A DNA stretch of 64,000 bases from Mesorhizobium sp. AR07 (GCF_024746815.1 NZ_CP080525.1:496001-560000), one strand, 5' to 3'; positions 51,641 through 61,359 are shown, counted from the first letter of the stretch. A program made the numbers and translations. The notes: generated by a model not told the origin, from the letters alone.

Positions 51641-52372
51641 TGTGCGACCAGAAAGCTTCGATGTTGTTGGTATGGACCTGCCCGTTAACGTACTCGCCAG
51701 CGCTATGGTTGACGGTGCCGTGCATATAGCCGTGTTCCATCAATTCGCCATATGAAAGCAGCTCGTCGGTCGCAACGCGCGAACCCTGCTTAACCCACCT
51801 CAATATGGCAGGCATGATATGGCGAGCCTTGCGGCTCGGAATGACCTAAGTAACCACATCGCCACCGCGTTCGATGGCACCAAAAAATGATGGCCTTGTT
51901 GTCTTCGCCGCGCTTATCGACGCCGCCAAAGTACATTTCGTCAGCCTCGACAATGCCGCCATCCTTGCCGCCCGGAACGTTGTCGCCATCGACGTAACCC
52001 ATGTACTGGCGAATGAGATTGCACATGCGCCAAGCGGTCTTGTAGGTCACGCCAATCGTGCGCCGAACTTCCTTAGCGGACACGCCACTGCGGGAGGTCG
52101 TGAACATGAACATGACGGTAAACCAGTCGCGCAATGAGGTGCGCGTGGCTTCGAACGGCGTGCCAGCGGTCGGATAGACCTGCGCACCGCAGAAGTCGCA
52201 CTCATAGCAGCGGCGAACCTTGACGCGGTGGAACTTAGCCACGCGATGGCACTTGGCGCAGGAATGACGTTCGCCGTACCGCGTCACCATAAGGTGTTCG
52301 AGGCAGGCGTCTTCGGTCGTGAAGCGCTCTTGAAACTGACGAAGAGTAGGAAGTTTCGTTACCCTTTACATG
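51486..52372 (-). pseudogene. IS1595-family transposase, broken
   Basis: The N-terminal zinc ribbon is clear (CAKCHRVAKFHRVKVRRCYECDFCG), then FFTTSRSGVSAKEVRRTIG-like helices and the DDE-type catalytic start EADEMYFGG. At about 51885 a six-T run shifts the frame: FWCHRTRW replaces FGAIERGGDVVT. Further on an in-frame TAG interrupts the text before VIPSRKARHIMPAIL, and the end (RVATDELLSYGEL to IEAFWSHIRRSMNGTY) is intact in its own frame. The N-terminal codons before ATG 52290 (LRQFQERFTTEDACLEHL) lack a start. So at least two lesions are present and the element is inactive. Confidence 0.85.
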
Positions 52373-52390
52373 TTTCAAGGGGATACATCC
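51486..52390 (-). mobile_element. Decayed IS1595-type insertion element
   Basis: The body is one transposase remnant. At the right end, CCCTTTACATGTTTCAAGG with GGATACATCCC looks like a terminal repeat upstream of the transposase. A matching repeat was not found at the left end near 51486, so the element is probably truncated there. It has interrupted the small gene at 51422. Confidence 0.65.
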
Positions 52391-52423
52391 CATTTTCCCG
52401 GGCACAAAAGGCCCGGGAAAATG
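52391..52423. terminator. Perfect 13-bp hairpin downstream of nrdJ
   Basis: CATTTTCCCGGGC and GCCCGGGAAAATG are perfect inverted arms around a seven-base loop. It lies between the IS remnant and the nrdJ stop, 166 bases past the latter. It could end or protect the nrdJ transcript, or belong to the IS end. There is no long T tract. Confidence 0.55.
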
Positions 52424-52588
52424 TCGCTCGAATGAGGACTCAGCTTAAGTCGCCGGATGGCTCAAGGATGCTCAGGACATTCCTTAAGTTTCACCTCACG
52501 GGGTGAGCCAACTTCGTGTGTCGAACGAGCCATCCATCTTGACGTTGAGCCAGATACGGTGACGCCTCAGGCGAGGCGGCATCAGTTC

Positions 52589-55500
52589 TCAACTGCACCC
52601 GCTCGTCGCGCCGCACGTATCGCACTTCTCGCAAGTCCCGTTCCGCACCATCGTAAAATTCTGGCATTCGGAGCAGGAATTACCGGTGTAGCCTTGCAGC
52701 AGTGACCTGGCGCGGCGGTCGTTGGCGAGTTTCTTCGCCTCGGCCGCTTCGTTGGCGGCGGCATCGGTGAACAGCGCCGCCGTTGCGTCCGAGGCTACTG
52801 AAGCAGCACCCGCCGCCTCTTCGAAGGCGATGTCCTCGGCCGGTTCCTTGGCCCGCTCCTCATAGTCGCGCTTGTAGGCGACCGCTTCGTCGCTGGCCGG
52901 TTTCAGCGCCAGCACGTTGGAGCCGGAGAAGGCGGTCGGCACTGAGCGGGCAGGGGCGCCGGAGGGGGCCGCAAAGCCTTTCGGATCGTTGCCGCTCACC
53001 CGCGACACCAGCTTCACCGGCGAAGCGCCACGGGTCAGGCCCTTGGAGACCGCATCGGTCTTGCCTTCGCTGATGCCACGGCCAAGTGCGGTGTTGGAGA
53101 AATCCGACTGGTCGACATGAGCGAGGTCGTTGCGGCCGAGATAGGAAATCGCCAGTTCGCGGAACACGTAGTCGAGGATCGACGTGGCGCTCTTGATCGC
53201 GTCGTTGCCTTGCACCATGCCGGCCGGCTCGAATTTGGTGAAGGTGAAGGCGTGCACATATTCGTCGAGCGGCACGCCATATTGCAGGCCGAGCGAAATG
53301 GCGATGGCGAAGTTGTTGAGAAGGCCACGCAGCGTCGCGCCTTCCTTGTTCATGTCGATGAAGATCTCGCCGAGACGGCCATCGTCATATTCGCCGGTGC
53401 GCAGGAAGATGGTGTTGCCACCGATCTTGGCCTTCTGGGTGTAGCCCTTGCGGCGGCCGGGCAGCTTTTCCTGCTCGCGCGACACGCGCTCGATGATGCG
53501 CTCGACGATCCGCTCGGTGATCTGCGCCGCACGCGCCGCCGCAGGTGCCGCGATCAGCTGCTCGAGGGCTTCGTCCTCGTCGTCCTCGCCATCGGCGAGC
53601 AGCGACGAGTTGAGCGGCTGCGACAGCTTCGAACCGTCGCGATAGAGCGCATTGGCCTTCAGCGCCAGCTTCCACGACAGCATATAGGCGCCCTTGGCGT
53701 CTTCCACCGTCGCATCGTTGGGCATGTTGATGGTCTTGGAGATGGCGCCGGAGATGAAGGGCTGCGCTGCCGCCATCATCTGGATGTGGCTGTTGATCGA
53801 CAGCGAGCGCTTGCCGATCTTGCCGCAAGGGCTGGCGCAGTCGAACACCGCAAGGTGCTCGGCCTTGAGGAACGGCGCGCCTTCCAGCGTCATCGCACCG
53901 CAGACATGGATGTTGGCGGCTTCGATGTCCTTCCTGGAGAAACCGATCGCCGGCAGGATCTCGAACGAGAAGTCGTTGAGCTGCTCGTCGGTGAAGCCAA
54001 ACGTCTCCTTCACCCAGTCGGCGCCGAGCGTCCACTGGTTGAAGACGAACTTGATGTCGAAGGCCGACTTCAGCGCCGCATTGAGCGCGGCGATCTTGTC
54101 GTCGCTAAAACCCTTCGCCTTGAGCGAGCCGGGGTTGATCGCGGGCGCTTGGTTGAGATTGCCGTGGCCGACCGCATAGGCCTCCATCTCGCCGATCTGG
54201 GCTTCGGAGTAGCCGAGCGTGCGCAGTGCTTCCGGCACGGCGCGGTTGATGATCTTGAAATAGCCGCCGCCGGCGAGCTTCTTGAACTTCACCAGCGCGA
54301 AGTCGGGCTCGATGCCGGTGGTGTCGCAATCCATGACCAGGCCGATGGTGCCGGTCGGCGCGATGACGGTTGCCTGCGCATTGCGGTAGCCATGCTCCTC
54401 GCCGAGCTCGATGGCACGGTCCCAGGCGGCCTTGGCGTGCACCGCAAGGTCCTGCTGCTTCAGGTCGGAGGCGACCAGCGGCACCGGGTTGACGGCCAGC
54501 TTCTCATAGCCCTGCTTCTCGCCATAGGCGGCACGGCGATGGTTGCGCATGACGCGCAGCATGTTCTGCGCGTTGCGGTCGTAATCGGCGAAGGCGCCGA
54601 GTTCGGCGGCCATCTCGGCCGAGGTGGCATAGGCCATGCCGGTCATGATCGCGGTGAGCGCTGCGCAAATGGCGCGGCCCTCGTCGGAATCGTAGGGAAT
54701 GCCCGACGTCATCAGCAGGCCGCCGATATTGGCGTAGCCGAGGCCGAGCGTGCGGTATTCATAGGACTGCTTGGCGATCTCCTTCGACGGGAACTGCGCC
54801 ATCATGACCGAGATTTCGAGAACGATGGTCCACAGCCGCACCGTGTGCTCGTAGGCAGCGATATCGATGGTGCCGTCGGCGTTGCGGTAGGGCAAAAGGT
54901 TGATCGAGGCGAGGTTGCAGGCCGTGTCGTCGAGGAACATGTATTCCGAGCACGGGTTGGACGCCCGGATCGCACCGGCGGAGGCGCAGGTGTGCCAGTC
55001 GTTCATCGTCGTGTTGAAATGCAGGCCCGGATCGGCGGACGCCCAGGCGGCGTAGCCGATCTTTTCCCAGAGGTCGCGTGCCTTCAGCGTCTTCAGCACC
55101 TTGCCGTCCTTGCGGGCGGTCAAGTGCCAGTCGGCATCGTCCTCGACAGCGCGCAGGAAATTGTCCTTCAGCGACACAGAATTGTTGGAGTTCTGGCCCG
55201 AAACGGTGAGGTAGGCATCCGAATCCCAGTCGGTGTCGTAGGTCTTGAACGACATCGATGAGTAGCCCTGCTTGGCGAACTGGATAACGCGGTAGATGTA
55301 GTTCTCCGGCACGGCGGACTTCTTGGCCGCCTTGATCTCACGCTTCAGCGCGGTGTTGATCGACGGGTCGAAGCAGTCGTCGCCATTGCCTTCGCAGTTG
55401 ACGCAGGCCTTCATGATCGCTTCGAGATGCTTCTTGACGATCTTCGAGCCGGTCACCAGCGAGGCGACCTTCTGCTCTTCATTGACCTTCCAGTCGATGA

Positions 55501-56380
55501 AGTCCTCGATATCGGGATGGTCGGCGTCGACAATGACCATTTTCGCGGCGCGGCGCGTCGTGCCGCCCGACTTGATCGCGCCCGCCGCGCGGTCGCCGAT
55601 CTTGAGGAAGCTCATCAGGCCGGACGAGCGGCCGCCGCCGGACAGCTTTTCGCCTTCGCCGCGCAGCAGCGAGAAGTTGGAGCCGGTGCCGGAGCCGTAT
55701 TTGAACAGGCGCGCTTCACGCACCCACAGGTCCATGATGCCGCCCTCGTTGACGAGGTCGTCCTGCACGCCCTGGATGAAGCAGGCATGCGGCTGCGGAT
55801 GCTCGTAGGAGGATTTCGACTTGGTCAGCTTGCCGGTGAACGGGTCGACATAGAAATGGCCCTGGCTCGGGCCGTCAATGCCATAGGCCCAGTGTAGGCC
55901 GGTGTTGAACCATTGCGGCGAGTTCGGCGCCACGCGCTGCGTGGCGAGCATGTAGGCAAGCTCGTCGCGGAAGGCGCGCGCGTCTTCTTCCGACGCCTTG
56001 AAATAGCCGCCCTTCCAGCCCCAATAGGTCCAGGTGCCGGCCAGCCGGTCGAAGACCTGGCGGGCGTCGATCTCGGAACCGTAGCGCTCGGCTTCCGGCA
56101 GCTTGGCAAGCTCGGCCTCATCGGCAACGGAGCGCCACAGGAAGGAGGGGACATCGTTCTCCTCGATCTTCTTAAGCCGCGCGGGGACGCCGGCCTTGCG
56201 GAAATACTTCTGCGCCAGGATGTCGGCGGCAACCTGGGAGAACTGCGCCGGCACATCGATATTGTCCAAGCGGAACACCACCGAACCATCCGGATTCTTG
56301 ATCTCCGAAAGCGCCTTGCGGAATTCGATCTCCGCATAAGCGGATTGTCCTGGCTTGGTGAAACGACGCTCGATGCGCAT
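52589..56380 (-). CDS. nrdJ: Adenosylcobalamin-dependent ribonucleotide reductase NrdJ
   Basis: 1263 residues, the long rhizobial class II form. Landmarks: [29 protein letters not shown] (redox Cys), the [18 protein letters not shown] active-site motif with Asn, Cys and Glu, and [32 protein letters not shown]. The C-terminus is Cys-rich ([21 protein letters not shown]), a zinc-ribbon-like tail that may deliver electrons. It reduces ribonucleotides to deoxyribonucleotides with a cobalamin radical and needs no separate radical subunit. The upstream region carries an NrdR-box-like palindrome. No nrd partner gene lies nearby. Confidence 0.97.
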   Translation of the reverse strand: MRIERRFTKPGQSAYAEIEFRKALSEIKNPDGSVVFRLDNIDVPAQFSQVAADILAQKYFRKAGVPARLKKIEENDVPSFLWRSVADEAELAKLPEAERYGSEIDARQVFDRLAGTWTYWGWKGGYFKASEEDARAFRDELAYMLATQRVAPNSPQWFNTGLHWAYGIDGPSQGHFYVDPFTGKLTKSKSSYEHPQPHACFIQGVQDDLVNEGGIMDLWVREARLFKYGSGTGSNFSLLRGEGEKLSGGGRSSGLMSFLKIGDRAAGAIKSGGTTRRAAKMVIVDADHPDIEDFIDWKVNEEQKVASLVTGSKIVKKHLEAIMKACVNCEGNGDDCFDPSINTALKREIKAAKKSAVPENYIYRVIQFAKQGYSSMSFKTYDTDWDSDAYLTVSGQNSNNSVSLKDNFLRAVEDDADWHLTARKDGKVLKTLKARDLWEKIGYAAWASADPGLHFNTTMNDWHTCASAGAIRASNPCSEYMFLDDTACNLASINLLPYRNADGTIDIAAYEHTVRLWTIVLEISVMMAQFPSKEIAKQSYEYRTLGLGYANIGGLLMTSGIPYDSDEGRAICAALTAIMTGMAYATSAEMAAELGAFADYDRNAQNMLRVMRNHRRAAYGEKQGYEKLAVNPVPLVASDLKQQDLAVHAKAAWDRAIELGEEHGYRNAQATVIAPTGTIGLVMDCDTTGIEPDFALVKFKKLAGGGYFKIINRAVPEALRTLGYSEAQIGEMEAYAVGHGNLNQAPAINPGSLKAKGFSDDKIAALNAALKSAFDIKFVFNQWTLGADWVKETFGFTDEQLNDFSFEILPAIGFSRKDIEAANIHVCGAMTLEGAPFLKAEHLAVFDCASPCGKIGKRSLSINSHIQMMAAAQPFISGAISKTINMPNDATVEDAKGAYMLSWKLALKANALYRDGSKLSQPLNSSLLADGEDDEDEALEQLIAAPAAARAAQITERIVERIIERVSREQEKLPGRRKGYTQKAKIGGNTIFLRTGEYDDGRLGEIFIDMNKEGATLRGLLNNFAIAISLGLQYGVPLDEYVHAFTFTKFEPAGMVQGNDAIKSATSILDYVFRELAISYLGRNDLAHVDQSDFSNTALGRGISEGKTDAVSKGLTRGASPVKLVSRVSGNDPKGFAAPSGAPARSVPTAFSGSNVLALKPASDEAVAYKRDYEERAKEPAEDIAFEEAAGAASVASDATAALFTDAAANEAAEAKKLANDRRARSLLQGYTGNSCSECQNFTMVRNGTCEKCDTCGATSGCS

Positions 56381-56398
56381 TGGTCCGGTCCCTTTTGT

Positions 56399-56408
56399 CT
56401 ATATATAG
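56399..56408. promoter_or_regulatory. TATATA palindrome just before nrdJ
   Basis: CTATATATAG is a perfect 10-bp palindrome 18 bases before the nrdJ ATG. It could be the -10 region or the core of a further NrdR-type site, since the NrdR consensus centre is similar. Position alone does not decide. Confidence 0.35.
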
Positions 56409-56613
56409 CGCTTTTCCCAGGGGATTTCTGCCCCCAATGCGAAACGCGCATGTCCGCCGTCTGCCGGCGTTCGAAAACGGCCGGCTCTCCATTTCGCAGT
56501 TCCATCCGCCCTGCTGGTCAAAACTCCTTGCGAAGCACCTGTCCAACGCGCCGACGAACCCCGCGGGTCCCTCAAAACTGATTTTTTTCGATTCCCTCAC
56601 TTGAGGGAAATTC

Positions 56614-56658
56614 ACACTATCTAGCGCCGAACCTGCCTGCAAACACTAAATATAGTGT
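56614..56658. promoter_or_regulatory. NrdR-box-like operator upstream of nrdJ
   Basis: ACACTAAATATAGTGT at 56643-56658 matches the NrdR-box consensus (ACAC-AT-rich centre-GTGT) and is a near-perfect palindrome. A weaker half-site ACACTATCTAG starts 29 bases away at 56614, close to the three-helical-turn spacing known for paired NrdR boxes. NrdR represses ribonucleotide reductase genes when dATP is high. nrdJ is the nearest gene, so control of nrdJ is inferred. Confidence 0.7.
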
Positions 56659-57017
56659 TAACAGACAATTTATTCCAGTCCGACAATTCTCCCTATCGTC
56701 CCCAACCGCCCCACAATCCCAACGCTTCCGCCGGCCTCGTAAACAGGCGGAAATGCGAGCAAAAACGCACATAATCCGGGAAAAGACCGGGCTCAGAACT
56801 TTCCGGTCGCACTCTCAACAGGAGCGCATGGCCTATAAAAGGCGACTCGTTTTGCGTCGTCAAGGATTCGTTTGCGTAGCTTTTGTGACCCCAACATCTT
56901 GTGTGTCACATATGTGGATAACGGGGATAGAATCGAGGTGCGGCGATCGCGATTTTGTCGCCGGCAGGAAGGGCGCCTGTGTGCTTTGCCTAAACACAAC
57001 CACTGCGTCCCGAGGGA

Positions 57018-57329
57018 TCAGCCGTAATGCAATTTCGGCTTTGGCTCGGTGCCGGTGAACTGCACCCCGACGCGGTCATTGCGGCGCCAGCGAACCTGGC
57101 ACCGATAGGCAATGCCGTCGAGCGGCACATAGAGAAGGAAGTGATCGGGAACCCGTGCCTCGAGCGGTATCTTCAGTTCGGCGCCGCCTTCGTGCTGATT
57201 GCGCAGCGTGCAGCCGACCTCCGAGTTCTGAATCCCGGTGATGATCGATCCGCCCTTGAGCACGCGCGGACGACGCTCGCGCTGGGGCTCGCCGGAATCT
57301 TGCTGAAGTGGGTTTACAGGGTTCGCCAT
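57018..57329 (-). CDS. PilZ-domain protein
   Basis: 103 residues ending in a small beta-barrel PilZ domain. The c-di-GMP-binding pattern is kept: an RxxxR-like RRPRVLKGG near 20-28, then NSEVGCTL matching the D/NxSxxG motif. GIAYRCQVRWRRNDRVGVQF closes the barrel. Such proteins answer cyclic di-GMP, often for motility or polysaccharide control. The start is ATG 57329. It follows the NUDIX gene on the same strand. Confidence 0.85.
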   Translation of the reverse strand: MANPVNPLQQDSGEPQRERRPRVLKGGSIITGIQNSEVGCTLRNQHEGGAELKIPLEARVPDHFLLYVPLDGIAYRCQVRWRRNDRVGVQFTGTEPKPKLHYG

Positions 57330-57460
57330 CGATAACACGCCGGATCGACCGATTCTTATCCGCGAATGATTAGCAAACCATTCACGGCGCCGCATCGAAA
57401 AGTGTGCCGATGCACTTGATAGTTGTGGCTGGGCCTCTTGCCGCCGAAGACAACGACCGA

Positions 57461-57949
57461 TCAGGGGAAGCTGTGCGGGTCGGCGCAGAAATAGGCGATG
57501 ATCTGGCAAAGGTCTGGTTCGTTGACCATGCGCATCGCTTCGCTGGAGCTGACCCATTTGCGCGTGCGCGCGTGTTTTTCCTTCCAACGATCGGCGATCT
57601 TGTCGACGTGCAGTGGAAACACCAGGACCTCGCACGGCACTTCTTCGCCGGAAGCGAGCACCTTGGCGTAGAAATAACGGCCGGCCTCAAGATGGGAGAT
57701 GCTTCCGCGCAGTCCGGCTTCCTCGCCGGCCTCGCGCGCCGCGGCCTCGCAGAGCGGCTCCCTGGCTTCGGGCCAGCCCTTGGGCAACACCCAGCGGCCG
57801 GTATCGCGGCTGGTGATCAGCATGATCTCGACACCGTTGCCGCTGTCGCGCCAGGGCAGGGCGGCAACCTGCAGACGACAGGGCGCCGTGCCGAAGAGCC
57901 GTCGGACCCTTTCGGCCAGATGGTTGTGCGTCGTTGGCCTCGTCAACAT
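57461..57949 (-). CDS. NUDIX hydrolase
   Basis: 162 residues. The NUDIX box GWPEAREPLCEAAAREAGEEAGL fits GX5EX7REUXEEXGU exactly, with REAGEEAG as the metal-binding part. Before it stands TSRDTGRWVLPKGW, typical of diphosphoinositol/diadenosine polyphosphate type members (DIPP-like); the tail AYFCADPHSFP is short. It probably hydrolyses a nucleoside or inositol diphosphate-linked compound; the substrate is unknown. The upstream gene starts at 57949 after a 209-base gap. Confidence 0.9.
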   Translation of the reverse strand: MLTRPTTHNHLAERVRRLFGTAPCRLQVAALPWRDSGNGVEIMLITSRDTGRWVLPKGWPEAREPLCEAAAREAGEEAGLRGSISHLEAGRYFYAKVLASGEEVPCEVLVFPLHVDKIADRWKEKHARTRKWVSSSEAMRMVNEPDLCQIIAYFCADPHSFP

Positions 57950-58064
57950 CGGAGAAGCTAGCCCCAGCCTCCAGAATCGTTTGCCGTCTCACGAATCTTA
58001 CGGCTAATCATAAGCAATAAAAGTAAAAACTTTGGCCCGTCTGGCCAATTTCCACCAATAAAGG

Positions 58065-58084
58065 ACGATTTCACAAGAAATCGT
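58065..58084. terminator. Small perfect hairpin between gpt and NUDIX genes
   Basis: ACGATTTC and GAAATCGT form a perfect 8-bp stem with a four-base loop in the gap after the gpt stop. There is no T tract, so it may serve as an RNA 3' end structure rather than as a terminator. Confidence 0.4.
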
Positions 58085-58158
58085 ACCCTGCGGGGCTATT
58101 CCCTGAGCAAATGGTACCAGGGGGCAGCTGCAAATTAGAATGAACGGCCTGTTGCGAA

Positions 58159-58659
58159 TCAGCCGGCGTGGTCGTCGGCGATCGGCTTCTGATAGGTGAA
58201 TCCCATGTCCCATGGGAAGTAGATCCAGGTGTCCTGGCTGACTTCGGTGACGAACGTATCGACCAGTGGCCGGCCCTTCGGCTTGGCGTAGACTGTAGCG
58301 AAATGCGCCTTCGGCATCATTGCGCGCACGATGCCCGCCGTCTTGCCGGTGTCGGTCAGGTCGTCGATGATCAGCACGCCGGCACCGTCATCGGCCAGCA
58401 GGGATGGCGTGACCTCCTTCAGCACCTGCAACTGCCCCTGGCTGGTATAATCGTGGTAGGAGGCGACGCAGACCGTCTCGATGATGCGGATGCCGAGTTC
58501 GCGCGAGATGATCGCCGCGGGAACCAGACCGCCGCGGGTGATGCAGACGATCGCTTTCCATTGTCCCTTGCTGGTGCCCGCAAGCCGCCAGGCGAGCGCG
58601 CGGGCGTCACGATGGAACTGGTCCCATGAGACCGGAAAGGCTTTTTCGGGAAGGGACAT
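58159..58659 (-). CDS. gpt: Xanthine phosphoribosyltransferase
   Basis: 166 residues, the usual Gpt length. It begins [28 protein letters not shown] and carries the PRPP motif [17 protein letters not shown] and, near the N-terminal third, [29 protein letters not shown] ends the protein. It salvages xanthine and guanine to XMP and GMP. ATG 58659 is used; an upstream ATG adds three residues. It lies beside a NUDIX gene. Confidence 0.93.
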   Translation of the reverse strand: MSLPEKAFPVSWDQFHRDARALAWRLAGTSKGQWKAIVCITRGGLVPAAIISRELGIRIIETVCVASYHDYTSQGQLQVLKEVTPSLLADDGAGVLIIDDLTDTGKTAGIVRAMMPKAHFATVYAKPKGRPLVDTFVTEVSQDTWIYFPWDMGFTYQKPIADDHAG

Positions 58660-58772
58660 GTCGCGCACTCCGCGGCACGCGAGGACCGCGCGCAGGAAAA
58701 CAGGGGAATGCGCGCGGAATTAACTGGAAAGCCCTGGCCTTGGCAAGGGCAGGGCCAGCGATCGCTGTGGAC

Positions 58773-59606
58773 TTAGCGCGATAGAAAGGCTGCCACTGGC
58801 GCCGTGCGCAGCACAGAGCGCGTCACACCGCCGAACAGAAGCTGGCGCAGCCACGAGTGGCTGTAGGCACCGAGGACCAGCAGATCGGCGCCGGTCTCCG
58901 CGATCCTGGTCTGGATGATGTCGTCGATCGAGCTGCCGCCCGACCTTTGCACCGAGACGCTGACGGTCGCGCCGTGGCGCGACAGGGCGGACGCGATTTC
59001 GGCGCCGGCGGCCTCCGGGCTTTCGTCGAGCGAGTCGGGCGGGTCAATGACCAATATGTCGGTTTTCTCGGCTTCGATGATGAACGGCAGTGCGTCGAAG
59101 GCGGCGCGGGCCGCTTCCTTGCTGCCGTTCCAGGCGAGCAGCACATGCTTGAAGGTGGTGACCAGCGGACCCGCATGCGGCACCACCAGCACCGGCCGGC
59201 CGGCGTCATAGACCAGCGTGTCGACATCCGCGCTCGGGTCACCGCCTGTTTCGCGCTGCGCGGCGATGATCAGATCGGCGGCGCGGACACTGGAAATGCC
59301 GGTCAGCGCGCTATCGCCCGAAAAGCTCTCCAGGCTGCGCCATTCGAAGGACAGGCCTGAATTCTCGATATGCCTCAGGAAAATCGCCTGCAGCTTCTCG
59401 GCCCGCTCCCTGTTCATGTCGGCCGAAACCTGCAGGAACTCGGTGTCCGGAAATCCCGTCGCCGAAGTATAGGGCACCGGAAGCGTTTCGGCATGGATAC
59501 CGATCAAATGGCTCTGGAACCGGCTGGCAAGCGGAACGGCGCAGTCCAGCACGCGCTCCGCGTCCTGCTCGTTCTGCAAAATGGCGACGATGGTCTTGAA
59601 TCGCAT
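58773..59606 (-). CDS. Universal stress protein, tandem UspA type
   Basis: 277 residues with two UspA domains. The first reads FKTIVAILQNEQDAERVLDCAVPLA and ends near VDTLVYDAGRPVLVVP; the second begins HVLLAWNGSKEAARAAFDAL and ends GADLLVLGAYSHSWLRQLLFGGVTRSVLRTAPVAAF. The GxYGHSxxRxxxxGGxT-type nucleotide loop is seen in the second domain as GAYSHSWLRQLLFGGVT; the first domain lacks it. Tandem Usp proteins bind ATP and act in stress survival. Confidence 0.9.
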   Translation of the reverse strand: MRFKTIVAILQNEQDAERVLDCAVPLASRFQSHLIGIHAETLPVPYTSATGFPDTEFLQVSADMNRERAEKLQAIFLRHIENSGLSFEWRSLESFSGDSALTGISSVRAADLIIAAQRETGGDPSADVDTLVYDAGRPVLVVPHAGPLVTTFKHVLLAWNGSKEAARAAFDALPFIIEAEKTDILVIDPPDSLDESPEAAGAEIASALSRHGATVSVSVQRSGGSSIDDIIQTRIAETGADLLVLGAYSHSWLRQLLFGGVTRSVLRTAPVAAFLSR

Positions 59607-59687
59607 GGGAATCCCTCATCTTTCAAGCGATCGAGAATCGCTCGGGGGAAACGTTGCAACGACGCGCTTGGTTCCGGTACGGGCGGG

Positions 59688-60431
59688 TCAACTCGCGGCG
59701 CTGGCAAAACCCGCGACCATCGCCTCGACGTCGGCGCGCGCGGCGTCCAGCGCTTCCTGGCTGCGGGCGCGCACGACCAGTTCGGTCCAGAACTTGCCGT
59801 CGCCATATTTCGGGTAGGAACCGATGATCGTGTCCGGATGCGCCTTCTGGATGTCGCCCAGCGGTCCGCCGATGAGGCCCTCGCCGAAGGGGCAGGGCAC
59901 GGTTGCCGACAGCATCCTTGTGCCGGCCTTCAGCGTCGGCACGACATTGTCGAGCATGGCCTGGAAAATCGACGGCACGCCGGCCATGACATGGACGTTG
60001 CCGATGCGGAAGCCGGGCGCGACGGACACCGGATTGTCGATGTGGTCGGCGCCGCGCGGCATCCGCGACATGCGCTTGCGGGCCTCGGTATATTCGATGC
60101 CGCGCGCGGCATAGCTGGTTTCCAGCATGGCATAGGCCTTGGCATCGTATTCGCAAGGCACGCCGAAGGCTTTGGAAATCGAATCGGCGGTGATGTCGTC
60201 ATGGGTCGGGCCGATGCCGCCGGTGGTGAACACATAAGTGTAGCGGGCGCGCACCGCATTGACCGCAGCGACGATCTCGTCTTCCTCGTCCGGGACGATG
60301 CGCACCTCCTTGAGGTCGATACCGATCGCCGTCATGATATCGGCGAGATGGCCGATGTTCTTGTCCTTGGTGCGGCCGGACAGAATCTCGTCGCCGATGA
60401 CGAGCATGGCGGCGGTGACGATTTCAGGCAT
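59688..60431 (-). CDS. CinA N-terminal/molybdopterin-binding-domain protein
   Basis: 247 residues from ATG 60431, preceded by GGAGC. It has the MoCF_biosynth fold: TAAMLVIGDEILSGRTKDKNIGHLADIM, TTGGIGPTHDDITADSISKAFG and GVPSIFQAMLDNVVP. It covers only the competence/damage-inducible CinA N-terminal region; the C-terminal nicotinamide-nucleotide amidase domain is absent. The COG1058-type ADP-ribose pyrophosphatase activity of CinA is known for some members. Five tandem 12-bp units lie just upstream of its ribosome site. Confidence 0.9.
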   Translation of the reverse strand: MPEIVTAAMLVIGDEILSGRTKDKNIGHLADIMTAIGIDLKEVRIVPDEEDEIVAAVNAVRARYTYVFTTGGIGPTHDDITADSISKAFGVPCEYDAKAYAMLETSYAARGIEYTEARKRMSRMPRGADHIDNPVSVAPGFRIGNVHVMAGVPSIFQAMLDNVVPTLKAGTRMLSATVPCPFGEGLIGGPLGDIQKAHPDTIIGSYPKYGDGKFWTELVVRARSQEALDAARADVEAMVAGFASAAS

Positions 60432-60443
60432 GGAAAGCTCCGG

Positions 60444-60504
60444 CAAACGGGTCGCCCAAACGGGTGGTCAAACGGGTGGCCAAACGGGTGGCCAAACGGG
60501 TGGC
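60444..60504. repeat. Five 12-bp tandem repeats upstream of the CinA-like gene
   Basis: The unit CAAACGGGTGGC occurs at 60457, 60469, 60481 and 60493 with one T/C change, and a diverged first unit CAAACGGGTCGC starts at 60444. A one-base gap separates the first two. The array lies 13 bases upstream of the CinA-like ATG. Copy number may vary between strains. Confidence 0.92.
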
Positions 60505-60660
60505 TTGAGATAGCGCGGCGGAAGGTTGGCGGCAATGCCACCCGAACGGTGAACAATCTGTGCCCACATACGGGATATCCAGTGAACGCGCAGGCCCCTA
60601 ATAGCGTTGCTCGACGAGGCAGTGTCAGCCTCCGTTGAGCGATGCATCAAGGAGATGGAA

Positions 60661-61260
60661 ATGGCGAAAGTACTTGTTCTCTACTATTCGAGCTGGGGCC
60701 ATATGGAGCAGATGTCCAAGGCCGCGGCCGAAGGTGCCCGCGAGGCCGGCGCCGAGGTGACCCTCAAGCGCGTTGCCGAACTGGTGCCCGAGGCGGTCGC
60801 CAAGGCGGCTTATTACAAGCTCGACCAGGAAGCGGCTATCGCCGATCCGCTCGAACTCGCCAACTATGACGCGATCATCGTCGGTGCCTCGACGCGCTAT
60901 GGCATGATGTGCGCACAGCTGAAGAATTTCTTCGACCAGACCGGACCGCTGTGGGTCAAGGGCGCGCTGGTCAACAAGATCGGCTCGGTGATGTCCTCGA
61001 CCGCGACCCAGCATGGCGGCGCCGAACTCACCTTGATCACCACGCAGGCGTTGCTACAGCATCACGGCATGATCATCGTCCCGCTGTCCTATGCCTACCA
61101 GGCACAGATGGGCAACGACGTGGTGCGTGGCGGTGCGCCCTACGGCATGACCACGACCAGCGATGGCGACGGGTCGCGCCAGCCTTCGGCGCAGGAACTC
61201 GAGGGCGCGAAATTCCAGGGCAAGCGCGTCGCCGAAATCGCCGCCAAGCTGCACGGCTGA
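60661..61260 (+). CDS. wrbA: NAD(P)H:quinone oxidoreductase WrbA
   Basis: 199 residues, the normal WrbA length. The flavodoxin-like fold begins [30 protein letters not shown] (FMN phosphate loop SSWGHM), continues [27 protein letters not shown], and has [18 protein letters not shown] and [17 protein letters not shown]. WrbA reduces quinones by two electrons, limiting oxidative cycling. AAGGAG six bases before ATG 60661 fixes the start; a clear terminator follows. Confidence 0.96.
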   Translation: MAKVLVLYYSSWGHMEQMSKAAAEGAREAGAEVTLKRVAELVPEAVAKAAYYKLDQEAAIADPLELANYDAIIVGASTRYGMMCAQLKNFFDQTGPLWVKGALVNKIGSVMSSTATQHGGAELTLITTQALLQHHGMIIVPLSYAYQAQMGNDVVRGGAPYGMTTTSDGDGSRQPSAQELEGAKFQGKRVAEIAAKLHG

Positions 61261-61323
61261 TTTCGCGCCATCGGTGCCGCGTCTCGACAGGCCCGTGTTA
61301 TCTGGGTCAGAAATAGACTATCG

Positions 61324-61350
61324 ACGGGCGGTCCTAGGGCCGCCCGTTTT
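61324..61350 (+). terminator. Rho-independent terminator after wrbA
   Basis: ACGGGCGG and CCGCCCGT form a perfect 8-bp stem with an eight-base loop followed by a TTTT run ending at 61350. It lies 64 bases after the wrbA stop. Confidence 0.88.
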
Positions 61351-61359
61351 CGATGCCAA

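Larger units (their letters stand above)
56381..57017. other. 637-base intergenic region upstream of nrdJ
   Basis: No supported gene. The nrdJ-proximal half holds regulatory sites (56399 and 56614-56658). The far half (about 56700-57017) contains only short, shadow-like frames; one short plus-strand frame at 56753 is Arg- and Thr-rich and lacks a ribosome site. No cobalamin riboswitch box was seen. Confidence 0.55.

Noticed and set aside
53117..55261. 714-codon plus-strand frame opposite nrdJ
   Set aside because: Shadow of nrdJ; rich in Arg, His and Gly without any domain, and no promoter or ribosome site.
56381..56700. Cobalamin riboswitch before nrdJ
   Set aside because: A B12 box was looked for in the leader and not seen on the nrdJ strand; the region holds NrdR-like sites instead.
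56753..57058. Short plus-strand frame in the nrdJ upstream gap
   Set aside because: No ribosome site, Arg/Thr/Ser-rich text and overlap with the PilZ gene end.
60444..60504. CRISPR array
   Set aside because: Units are contiguous 12-mers with no spacers and no cas genes nearby; it is a tandem repeat.
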